Positions 33,890 to 41,299 of a stretch of DNA of 41,544 bases are shown piece after piece. Within the stretch, counting starts at the first letter, position 1. Every line of letters starts with the position of its first letter. The stretch is from Bacillota bacterium (lineage in GTDB: Bacteria; Bacillota; UBA4882; UBA8346), in assembly GCA_023436305.1 (NCBI GenBank), contig JAEZJQ010000102.1:1-41544 (forward strand), read 5' to 3'. The notes below the pieces were generated by a model. That model did no database searches, had not been told where the DNA came from, and saw only the letters and a list, made by a program, of their open reading frames with translations. The position numbers and the translations under genes were made by a program.

Positions 33890-34225
33890 GAGTCTTTGAA
33901 ACAACTATTTGGTGCTTCATCACCTGATTTTGAGTCTACATCATTCAATTTTGGTGCTACATCAACCGTTAATGAGTCTACATCAAATAATAATGGTTCT
34001 ACATCACATAAAAGTGAGTCTTCATCACCTGGCGTTGAGTCTACATCGTCCGATTTTGAGTCTACACTATCGAACTTTGGTGCTACATTATATAATAATG
34101 ATGCTACATCAATAAACTTTGAGTCTTCATCATCCATTAATGATGCTTCATCACCAGGTAATGGTGATACATCACCAGGCAATGGCGATAAAGCGCCAAG
34201 CAATGGCGCTACATCACCCGTCCGG
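33890..34225. repeat. Tandem array of sixteen degenerate 21-bp units
   Basis: Sixteen consecutive 21-bp blocks can be laid out without gaps. The consensus is about GAGTCTACATCA or GGTGCTACATCA followed by nine variable bases ending in TTT or AAT. Both strands stay open through the array: the plus strand would give a Ser/Thr/Asn-rich heptad (ESTSxxF), the minus strand a heptad of the form [AD]SLxxDV. Some units contain the palindrome GGTGAT-AC-ATCACC. No good ribosome binding site precedes either frame. Units are too short and gapless for CRISPR. Confidence 0.85.
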
Positions 34226-34350
34226 AAATTGGCTTCCTGATTGAACGGCCGGCAAGAGAATCTTCAACTGCCGAGATGAAGTTATGGAATGGTCGTGGCG
34301 TCCTGCCGTGGTGAGATAACGGAACTAACAAAAATGATAAAGGAGAATCA

Positions 34351-35652
34351 ATGCAAACGATAATAAACGTATCCCCGAGGAAAGTATCTTCAAATGTATT
34401 ATTGAACCGGAATTTCATGCTTTTATTTTATGGAAAAATTATCTCCCAGTTGGGCGACCAGGTATACGGATTCGCTCTAGGGTGGTATGTCCTGGATATC
34501 ACAAAATCAAGCCTGCAGATGGCGCTCTTCCTGGTTATCGATACCCTGGTCGTGGCTCTGGTGGCTCCATTTGGCGGAATTATCGCCGACCGGCTGAACC
34601 GGAAAAAAATAATGGTATGGATGGACGCGGTTCGCGGTATATTGGTCTTGCTGGTTGCTTTATTATCATATTATCATATGTTGCAAATATGGATGCTTTA
34701 TGTCAGCGCCATTTTCCTGGGTTTCTGCGGATCGGTGTTCGGCCCGGCCGCCGGAGCAATCATACCCAACATTGTGGCGGAAGAGCAATTGACCCAGGCC
34801 ACATCGCTGAATAATTTCTCGGGGAGTTTTTGCGCTGCTGCCGGACTGATTGTCAGCGGAGTACTCTATAACCTGATCGGCGTGTTCGCCATTTTCATGA
34901 TCAATGGCGTCTCTTATCTAATATCGGGATTCATGGAGGCGAAGGTCGCGATACCGGTCTTGGAAAAAGCGTCTCCGTCAGATAAGGTATCATTTGTCTT
35001 GTCCGTAAAAAAGACTTTGCTGGATTTACAAGAAGGTTTCCGGTATATTGTAGAAAACAAATTACTGCTTAATCTCTCGGTTTTTAATGCTTTATTCAGT
35101 ATCGTCGCTTTTCCGGTTTTAATGGTGTTTTTTCCCTATATATTCAAGGTTATCTTGAAAGCAGAACCTTTTCAACTGGCCATAGCCCAGGCTTCGGGAT
35201 GGATCTCCATATTCATAAGTTCATTACTGGCGCCCCTTTTTTTAAAGCGTGTAAATTTTAGGACTTCCATCTTCATTGCGTTATTGACCTATAGCATCTG
35301 CCAATTGTTGATAGTCCCGGTATTTCTACCTTCGCTTTTGCCCCTTTTTGCCAACTGGCAGACAACCGCCATTTTTACTATCTCGGGATTGATTTTGGGG
35401 CTGGCAATTCCGTTTATATTTATTCCGCTCAATGTATTGTTTCAAAAATATACTCTGGACCAATACCGTGGCAGGTTTTGGGGCATACAGTCCTCGTTCA
35501 CGACTGTGGCGATGTCTTTGGGATATTTGATAGCGGGATTTCTGGCGCAGAGGGTTTCAATGTCGCTCTTGTTCGGCGGTGTGGCCGCCATCATGTTTAT
35601 CATTGCCTTATGGGTCGTGAATGTCAAGGAAGTAAGAGCGCTGAAGGACTAA
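34351..35652 (+). CDS. MFS transporter (MFS_3/enterobactin-exporter-like)
   Basis: 433 residues with AAAGGAG before the ATG. About 12 transmembrane helices are visible. Motifs typical of the MFS_3 branch include LLFYGKIISQLGDQVYGFAL at the start, the loop GGIIADRLNRKKIMVWMD, FGPAAGAIIPNIVAEEQLTQ and RGRFWGIQSSF near the C-terminal half. Members export siderophores, drugs or macrolides. Its neighbours are repeats on both sides, and no biosynthetic partner is nearby. The gap after it (35653-35907) contains no gene that I can support. Confidence 0.92.
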   Translation: MQTIINVSPRKVSSNVLLNRNFMLLFYGKIISQLGDQVYGFALGWYVLDITKSSLQMALFLVIDTLVVALVAPFGGIIADRLNRKKIMVWMDAVRGILVLLVALLSYYHMLQIWMLYVSAIFLGFCGSVFGPAAGAIIPNIVAEEQLTQATSLNNFSGSFCAAAGLIVSGVLYNLIGVFAIFMINGVSYLISGFMEAKVAIPVLEKASPSDKVSFVLSVKKTLLDLQEGFRYIVENKLLLNLSVFNALFSIVAFPVLMVFFPYIFKVILKAEPFQLAIAQASGWISIFISSLLAPLFLKRVNFRTSIFIALLTYSICQLLIVPVFLPSLLPLFANWQTTAIFTISGLILGLAIPFIFIPLNVLFQKYTLDQYRGRFWGIQSSFTTVAMSLGYLIAGFLAQRVSMSLLFGGVAAIMFIIALWVVNVKEVRALKD

Positions 35653-35873
35653 CTAATCCGATTGATTGTACAAATTTGGTGATCATATTACCGATTGTTA
35701 AAACGATTAATGCACTGGCCGGGAATGAAATTGGGAATCTGACGATATTAATGAGAATAACTTGGAAAAAGGAATAATGTCAAAGTCAAAAACGGTAAAA
35801 TGATTCTCAATAATCCGGTGAATTGGACCAAAGATTTGCTATATTAAAAAGAGTTTTTAAACTATCTACCGTT

Positions 35874-35907
35874 ACCGCCTGGGCGGTTTAAAGTATCTTG
35901 TGGAATG
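35874..35907. repeat. Copy A of a shared segment with REP-like palindrome
   Basis: The palindrome ACCGCC-TG-GGCGGT (35874-35887) leads into a segment whose last 26 bases (35882-35907) are identical to 39449-39474. It ends directly before the stop codon of the 152-aa minus-strand gene. Such GC-rich palindromes are typical of REP elements mobilised by RAYTs. Confidence 0.75.
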
Positions 35908-36366
35908 TTATTTTCTTCCAGTGGCTTTATCAAACTTATCGAATAAATCATTGGTATCCTTTTGAGCCTTAGCATATCCCTTTGGGTTATTTTCTTTACG
36001 GTCAGGGTTTTTAATACCCAATAGTCCGTGCAAACGTTCATCCACCCAGTTCATCCAACCATGGGGGATATAAGCGGCCAACCCAACATGCGCGTTAGAA
36101 TCTTGCTTCGCATGAAGACTTCGGCCAAGATGTTCCGCGGCATCAAGTTTATTACCGTTATTCCATGCATATACAGCTTTATTGAATTGCTCATTTGAAT
36201 AATTGCTTGCATTCCATTGATAGTGATCTTTCCAATTATATCGAGGATCTTTTCCATCATCCATACGTACATTGGCATCGATGACAGCGTTTATAAAAAT
36301 ATCTTCAAATCCTCTATCGTTAATTCCATTGGCAGTTAAATCTTTATGTTCGGGGTAAGGCCGCAT
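35908..36366 (-). CDS. Small protein with phospholipase C/S1-P1-like His-Asp motifs
   Basis: 152 residues with GGAGG 10 bases before the ATG. It reads HKDLTANGINDRGFEDIFIN, then LDAAEHLGRSLHAKQDSNAH and VGLAAYIPHGWMNWVDE. The L-G-x-x-L-H-x-x-Q-D-x-x-x-H pattern resembles the metal-binding core of zinc-dependent phospholipase C-like and P1-nuclease-like folds. Such blocks also occur at the C-terminal end of RHS-type polymorphic toxins. There is no signal peptide, so the protein may be a detached domain of a larger ancestor. Charged C-terminal tail. Enzymatic activity is unproven. Confidence 0.65.
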   Translation of the reverse strand: MRPYPEHKDLTANGINDRGFEDIFINAVIDANVRMDDGKDPRYNWKDHYQWNASNYSNEQFNKAVYAWNNGNKLDAAEHLGRSLHAKQDSNAHVGLAAYIPHGWMNWVDERLHGLLGIKNPDRKENNPKGYAKAQKDTNDLFDKFDKATGRK

Positions 36367-36661
36367 TCTACATCATCCTCCAATGAATAAAATTATTTCG
36401 TATTCTAATACAAGTACTAATGATGTGAAACAGTATTGGATTTTGGGTAAACTCTTCGTGATTTACTGAAAACTGCCGGAGCTATCGGCCCGGAAAGTCT
36501 TAAAGTAATGGAAGAAGCCTTGGAATATGGATGCGAAAAAGCGAAAACAAATTCAAACTTGGAAAGAATTCGCACTTGAAAGAAGAACATCTAACGCCCA
36601 ATAAAGCCGAATTGAATTGGAATGAATTCTACGGTATCGCTAAAGGATTAAGGAGAACATT
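36367..36661. other. Gene-poor spacer with a possible broken coding fragment
   Basis: On the plus strand a short open stretch near 36455-36578 reads TAGAIGPESLKVMEEALEYG and so on, coding-like but with no start and a quick stop. A second short open piece (KAELNWNEFYGIAKGLRR) follows in the approach to the terminator. I do not recognise either one. They may be debris of one frameshifted gene. Confidence 0.3.
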
Positions 36662-36699
36662 AAAAAAGTCAATGCCGATTACCGGCATTGACTTTTTTT
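36662..36699. terminator. Bidirectional terminator of the ricin-domain gene
   Basis: GTCAATGCCG (36668-36677) pairs perfectly with CGGCATTGAC (36683-36692) around a 5-nt loop. Six A on the left and seven T on the right give U-tracts in both directions. It lies 22 bp past the stop of the minus-strand secreted protein gene. Confidence 0.88.
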
Positions 36700-36720
36700 A
36701 AACCGGTTTTTGGACTGAAC

Positions 36721-38532
36721 TTAATTGATTAACCGGGCAGTGGTGGCATCCACGATAATACTGGGGCCTTGGGAGGTTAACAGCTCATAAGCTGGAACGA
36801 CTCCGTTCTTGATTATGCCATAACAAGGCGTTACGTCGATTATTTCGATCGGGCTATCACTTTTAGCAATAGTGGCGATTTGGGCGCCGGCTAACTTGAT
36901 AACCTTCGATACACTTAAAATATTCGCTTTAGGACTGGTATATGCCTTAACGCTAAGCTTAATTTCCGGCCAAACTTGGGACATGGCAATTACTGAATTG
37001 CCGTTCACCAGTAAGGCAATATGATCATCAACTCCGTTAGTCCTAAACGACAGACCGTCCATTTGACGGATATATCTGACGATGTAGCCGACTACCTGTT
37101 TGGCCTGGTTATCTACGGCGGTTTCAATCGCGGTTACCTTGTCGAGTTTGGCGTCAGAAGGCAAGTTATTTCCAAGCCATACCTGGGCTATCGCGACGGC
37201 TTCCGCTTCGCTCATCGGAGTTTTCTCTAGAAATCCGGGCGATTTGACTTGATAAAACTCTGATTTACCTTCCCGATCGCCGTTTAAGAAGATATCCGAA
37301 TTGAGAATCTTGCTAAATTGAGCATTAAAGGTGCGTTCATCCGATAATAAGTTGGTTGCCGCTTTAACATTACCCGCCGGGGTCAATGATTCCATCGGCA
37401 GGGATGCCGCGGATTTGGGATTATTACCGGTACGGGCTGAGTATTCAACAATACTGGAACCTTCCCGGACATAGCCGCACCAACGGTCTGCCAATGAACT
37501 CTCTGCGACATTAGCATTGTACCAGGCTTGAATATAACTCCAGCCACCGCGTAGCACATTGGCTAATCTTTCCACAACATTGTCATCCGTGGGATAATCC
37601 CAGCTAAGGTTGGTATATCCCAGAACATTCTGGCAATTGGTTCCCATCTTGCTTGTCCAAGCCGTACTGGTTAAGGTTAAGCAAGTAGCGCAAATGAAGT
37701 TCTGGACATTTATCGAGGTTACGTTACCGACACTCAAAGATCCTCCCGACGATGTATTGATACCACTATTATATCCATGGCCGGTATGATAAAGAGTGGT
37801 ATAAGTCCCTCCCAGTAAGGTATTTAAACTGGTAGCAGAGACGTCGGTATTGTAACCATAATTGGTATAACCTAACGCATTGAATTGGTTTTCAAACGCA
37901 ACCCGGTCACTGGGATTCAGGCCGTCATTGACACAAGTGGTATAATATGACAGCGGGTCAATTGCTACTATTTTCCAACGTTGGGCGGAACCGCCGTTGC
38001 GGGTCCAAATCCAAATAGGAGTCTGGTCGGCGCTGCCGGACCATTGAACATCCAGGCGCATGCCGGGAGCGCACGCGGGCTCAATTTCATAATATCCATT
38101 ATCCATATAATATAAATTCCATCGTTGGGCCGCCGAACCATTATCAGTCCAGATTTGCACTGCGGTCCCGTCAGCGCTGCCGCCACCGCTAACATCAAGG
38201 CACCGGGTAACACCGGGGGTACTGATACCGCATTGCGGTACGATTTTATAAGTACCGTCAGACTGGTAGTAAAACCACCATAACTGGGCATAAGTGTTAA
38301 TGGTTGGCCAGAGCCAAACCGGGGTACCGTCGGCATTAGCAGCCCATTGAACGTCTAGACATTTGCCGGGAGCGCACTCGGGTTCCAGACGGTAAACATA
38401 ACTTTTAGCAGCGGCTTTTGACTGTCCGTTTAGCACATCGCCACTCATTATCGAAGTTTCTGCAAAAACCATAGTACTAATCGATAATGCCAACAATATA
38501 AACAGAACTAGCGCTTTTCGAAACAATTTCAT
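36721..38532 (-). CDS. Secreted ricin-type lectin protein with caspase-like (clan CD-like) domain
   Basis: 603 residues with AAAAGGAGA before the ATG. Residues 1-24 are a signal peptide (cleavage near VFA-ET). Residues about 45-190 are a ricin B-type beta-trefoil with three repeats of the type LDVQW..DGTPVWLW and AQRWN (QxW). Residues about 195-390 contain TTLYHTGHGYN (His249, His252-Gly253) and NFICATCLTL (Cys281, Cys284), separated by about 30 residues. This recalls the HG and hydrophobic-block-C motif of clan CD cysteine peptidases (caspase, gingipain, clostripain). A C-terminal region at about 425-540 (MSEAEAVAIAQVWLGN, GYIVRYIRQMDGLSF) resembles PepSY-like inhibitor domains. It may be a secreted carbohydrate-targeted protease or toxin. 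The lectin is certain, the protease a motif-based inference. Confidence 0.88.
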   Translation of the reverse strand: MKLFRKALVLFILLALSISTMVFAETSIMSGDVLNGQSKAAAKSYVYRLEPECAPGKCLDVQWAANADGTPVWLWPTINTYAQLWWFYYQSDGTYKIVPQCGISTPGVTRCLDVSGGGSADGTAVQIWTDNGSAAQRWNLYYMDNGYYEIEPACAPGMRLDVQWSGSADQTPIWIWTRNGGSAQRWKIVAIDPLSYYTTCVNDGLNPSDRVAFENQFNALGYTNYGYNTDVSATSLNTLLGGTYTTLYHTGHGYNSGINTSSGGSLSVGNVTSINVQNFICATCLTLTSTAWTSKMGTNCQNVLGYTNLSWDYPTDDNVVERLANVLRGGWSYIQAWYNANVAESSLADRWCGYVREGSSIVEYSARTGNNPKSAASLPMESLTPAGNVKAATNLLSDERTFNAQFSKILNSDIFLNGDREGKSEFYQVKSPGFLEKTPMSEAEAVAIAQVWLGNNLPSDAKLDKVTAIETAVDNQAKQVVGYIVRYIRQMDGLSFRTNGVDDHIALLVNGNSVIAMSQVWPEIKLSVKAYTSPKANILSVSKVIKLAGAQIATIAKSDSPIEIIDVTPCYGIIKNGVVPAYELLTSQGPSIIVDATTARLIN

Positions 38533-38691
38533 ATTATATTCTCCTTTTTTATCTCTTTGACTTCTCCATCGAGAGAACTGTATAACTTTTAATTCATGCG
38601 ATTGAACATTATTTTGTTATACAAGCCTGAACGGCTTTATGTGACAAGCCTAGTTCGTCCTCCCGGAAACCTTATACAAGCTTCCCGGCTT

Positions 38692-38806
38692 TAGGAGTCT
38701 GTGCGTGTAACACTTTTTAGTAACGATAGACCACTATGCGTTGTATCAGAATATGTCACTTGATACTAAATAAGCTTCAAAAAACGATTAACCGCACAGA
38801 CTCCTA
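38692..38806. mobile_element. MITE-like element with 14-bp terminal inverted repeats
   Basis: TAGGAGTCTGTGCG (38692-38705) and CGCACAGACTCCTA (38793-38806) are perfect inverted ends of a 115-bp segment with no ORF. If the terminal TA is the target-site duplication, the element is 111 bp with 12-bp ends, as in Tc1/IS630-type MITEs. It lies 160 bp upstream of the minus-strand secreted-protein gene and might supply or disturb its promoter. A long-range RNA hairpin in that gene's leader is the alternative. Confidence 0.5.
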
Positions 38807-39305
38807 TGTTCCTTTATATGTAGACATTATAAAGATTACAAGGCTAAGGTATACAGTTTTCTCGCACAAACTGAACTGATTCACCTCCCTCCATAATCGT
38901 CTGAGAAATACATAAATTACAAATGAATTTCACAACAATCTCAATTATAAACATATCCATTTTAAAATGCAATATGAAATTATCTATATATATTTGTTAT
39001 AACGCAATATTAAGAATACACCTATTACACATTGACTTTTAAGTTCGCTGGATGAATCCGTTTTGTCCCATGTTTATCGAGCCAATCACAAATAAGCCAA
39101 TCTGATTAGTTTTTTCATACCTCACTCCAGTTCTTTTCATATAATCCGGATGGCCTTTTGCTGCTTGCGGTTCAACCCCCACTGAAGTCATCTGTACCCC
39201 CGCTGAATCCATTTCACGGTGAAATACGGCATTTTATCATCATGAATGCCAATTCAAATCAACGAAACGGCCCCAGTGAGGCACCCGGCAAGCCAACGCC
39301 CGGGT
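38807..39305. other. Gene-free AT-rich spacer
   Basis: About 500 bases without a supportable gene. Two adjacent 21-bp units of the type ACCCCC[AG]CTGAA at 39175-39195 and 39196-39216 echo the period of the nearby arrays but differ in sequence. A small palindrome TTTCACGGTGAAA follows at about 39212-39224. Confidence 0.5.
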
Positions 39306-39315
39306 AAAGGAGGAA

Positions 39316-40668
39316 TTGCCGTTTGGCGCTGCATTATATAATAATGGCGCTACATCAACAAACTCTGAGTCTTCATCATCCATTAATGATGCTTTATCAC
39401 CAGACAATGATGATACATCACCAGGTAATGGTGATACCTCTATCGCCTGGCGGTTTAAAGTATCTTGTGGAATGGAAGCAGGATTTCAAGCGAACCCATT
39501 GAAATATAAATCAATATTTATTAATTATCGGGCCAACGAAGTTAAAGTATTTCGCCCATGGTTATTCGGGGTAAAATGTCCGGGTATCATTGCGATATTT
39601 CTTGGATTAATCCTGTTTATCTTTTCAATTAAATTGCCTTTCCCGGTTTACCGGGCTATGGATTTGGTCGGATCAATGACTACACCCATCTCAATGCTGG
39701 TCATTGGTTCAACCTTGGCGGAAAGTGACTTTGCCAAGTTATTCGCTAATATTACCGTATTCCACGGTACTTTGATACGGTTAGTCTTTATCCCGTTAGA
39801 CGCATTTATGGAAAGGGAAGAGGTTGCAAACGATGGAGTGATAGCGGTTGAGACAAAGGATTTCAGGCAGTTTGAAAAAGAATACCACCGCTTCTTAACA
39901 GATATTCGAGAGCAGTGCGCCAAGTGGGAAGATCGGATAAAAACCATCCATACGGAAACAGCCGCTTTTGTCATCCATGAACCGCTGGAAGAACTGGGTA
40001 AAATAAGTAAGCCCATTAGCGCAAACCAGTGTTTTATCCGAAAAGAGGCTTTCGCCGAATATATCGCCAACATTGAAGAACAGATGGATAAAATCAACAA
40101 TGATATCCTGAAGCTGGAAAGCTATCAGCAGGATTTTATCCGCCGGTGCATTCAACAGGCTGAACTGGTACTGGGCCATCTACGGAAGCTCGAGTCCCTT
40201 TCCAGGATTGAGGTTTACGGCAGGCGGATCAATATGATTGAATTAAAGAGTATTCCGGAGAATTCCAGGTTCTACCGCTGGGAGCATGCCATTGGTTCCG
40301 AAGGGCAGAACAATTCTCTGTACTTTATTTTCGCCGCCTGTTTGATTTCGTTTATCAGAATGCTTTCCATCACCAACACCTCTTTACGAACCGAGAAGGT
40401 AATTATTGCGGATAATCCCTTTGGCGCAACCTCCGCTGTTTATTTATGGGACCCTATGTTTAAAATCATGAAACAGAACGATATTCAACTGATTGCTCCC
40501 GGGCACCGAATTCCGCGGGAAATTACTTCAAGATTCGGAGTAAGTTATCTCTTAAATCAAGATATTCTTCAGGATGGCCGGATGAGAGTGGTTGTTAAGG
40601 ATGTACGGGTTGAAGAGGAGGAGGACATGTTGAGGTATGTTGATGCGGAACAAATATCCCTGTTGTAA
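39316..40668 (+). CDS. Chimeric ORF: 21-bp repeat array, AEC transporter fragment and SMC/SbcC-like ATPase C-terminus
   Basis: 450 codons, from a TTG just behind a strong AAAGGAGG (39306-39313). Residues 1-45 are translated from the 21-bp array (heptads such as GATSTNS). Residues about 78-161 match the C-terminal half of an auxin-efflux-carrier-type permease (IIAIFLGLILFIF, TTPISMLVIGSTLAE). From about residue 170 the sequence is a soluble coiled-coil region. At 315-450 it is the C-terminal end of an SMC/SbcC-like ATPase: YRWEHAIGSEGQNNSLYFIF at the position of the ABC signature, VIIADNPFGATSAVYLWDPM as Walker B, and a closing strand. The Walker A half is absent, so ATP hydrolysis is unlikely. 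Neither part can work alone. It is best viewed as a pseudogene mosaic that happens to stay in frame. An ATG at 39472 is another possible start. Confidence 0.6.
   Translation: MPFGAALYNNGATSTNSESSSSINDALSPDNDDTSPGNGDTSIAWRFKVSCGMEAGFQANPLKYKSIFINYRANEVKVFRPWLFGVKCPGIIAIFLGLILFIFSIKLPFPVYRAMDLVGSMTTPISMLVIGSTLAESDFAKLFANITVFHGTLIRLVFIPLDAFMEREEVANDGVIAVETKDFRQFEKEYHRFLTDIREQCAKWEDRIKTIHTETAAFVIHEPLEELGKISKPISANQCFIRKEAFAEYIANIEEQMDKINNDILKLESYQQDFIRRCIQQAELVLGHLRKLESLSRIEVYGRRINMIELKSIPENSRFYRWEHAIGSEGQNNSLYFIFAACLISFIRMLSITNTSLRTEKVIIADNPFGATSAVYLWDPMFKIMKQNDIQLIAPGHRIPREITSRFGVSYLLNQDILQDGRMRVVVKDVRVEEEEDMLRYVDAEQISLL
39325..39450. repeat. Second 21-bp array, six units
   Basis: Six contiguous 21-bp units, of which the first five correspond in order and near sequence to units 10-14 of the array at 33890-34225 (the block with TTATATAATAAT, then TCATCATCCATTAAT, then CACCAGGTAAT). 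The sixth unit runs into the shared segment that begins at 39442. The order argues for a copied stretch, not independent expansion. Confidence 0.85.
39442..39474. repeat. Copy B of the shared 26-bp segment
   Basis: Bases 39449-39474 are identical to 35882-35907. Just before them the palindrome of copy A is present in a shortened form (CGCC-T-GGCG). The repeat is direct and separated by 3.57 kb, enclosing the phospholipase-like gene, the secreted lectin gene and array 2. Confidence 0.75.
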
Positions 40669-40762
40669 GATTGGCTGCTCGATCCTGGGAATGCTTGTGA
40701 AACCGTCATCCATTTCCAAAGCGTTCATCTTCATTAATGATTTACAATAAGAGGTATTCCAA

Positions 40763-41068
40763 ATGAGCAAAACTATTGCCGGCATCCCCTGGTACCGGCC
40801 CGAAGACTATCTGAAATGTCGAAAATTATTCACGGATAGAGATGTTCTCCAGGAAACCTATAAAGGCTGGCTTGCCGCGGCGGAGAAGATGGAGAAATAC
40901 TTGAAGAAAAACGGCTTTACGGTGTTTCGCATCTACCTTTATCCCAATACATTTCCAGCCTGGTGTCTCGCTAAGGGAATGAAGCTTGATGCCCAAGCCC
41001 GGGCTTCATTTGCGAATGAAATGGCTGGCGAAGCTTACGCTAAATCCAATTGGGATTTTAATCCATAG
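40763..41068 (+). CDS. Small hypothetical protein
   Basis: 101 residues beginning at ATG with AGAGGT 9 bases upstream. The sequence WYRPEDYLKCRKLFTDRDVL, then AAEKMEKYLKKNGFTVFRIY and LYPNTFPAWCLAKGMKLD looks like a compact, mostly helical cytosolic protein and appears complete. I do not recognise a named family. It stands 94 bp after the chimeric ORF and may once have been an accessory gene of the ATPase, but that is speculation. Confidence 0.65.
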   Translation: MSKTIAGIPWYRPEDYLKCRKLFTDRDVLQETYKGWLAAAEKMEKYLKKNGFTVFRIYLYPNTFPAWCLAKGMKLDAQARASFANEMAGEAYAKSNWDFNP

Positions 41069-41108
41069 ACATCCAAAATTTAAGTATAGCGGGGAAACAA
41101 TATGGATT

Positions 41109-41267
41109 ATGCGGAAAGAAATCACGGAAATCGGTATTAACGCGTCTAATCCGGAAAACGAATGGGAATCGAAGCCGGTTTTGATTATTCAAAGTTTTGG
41201 TGATAGAGACAATTTGGATGTGAATTTGATCGCCTATTTTGATCCCTGTGCCCTTGGGAAAGGGTAA
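41109..41267 (+). pseudogene. Possible small coding fragment
   Basis: The frame from ATG 41109 reads MRKEITEIGINASNPENEWE, then SKPVLIIQSFGDRDNLDVNL and ends with FDPCALGKG. It looks like real protein sequence but lacks a well-spaced ribosome binding site. The frame is open back to 40986, overlapping the preceding gene in another frame. It may be the end of a gene whose front was lost, or a small independent gene. No family recognised. Confidence 0.3.
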
Positions 41268-41299
41268 CCATCATCCTTCGCGGTAAGGGAATTAAAAAT

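Noticed and set aside
35874..35900. Terminator after the MFS gene
   Set aside because: The palindrome ACCGCC-TG-GGCGGT has only a 2-nt loop and is followed by TTTAAAG rather than a U-tract, and it is a repeat also found at 39442.
38560..38700. Riboswitch in the leader of the secreted lectin gene
   Set aside because: The leader has a repeated AGGCTTGT and a weak stem with CCGGGAA, but I could not match it to any riboswitch consensus that I know.
40986..41108. N-terminal part of the overlapping frame after the 101-aa gene
   Set aside because: It lies inside the coding region of the 101-aa gene in another frame, and only the part after 41109 looks like protein.
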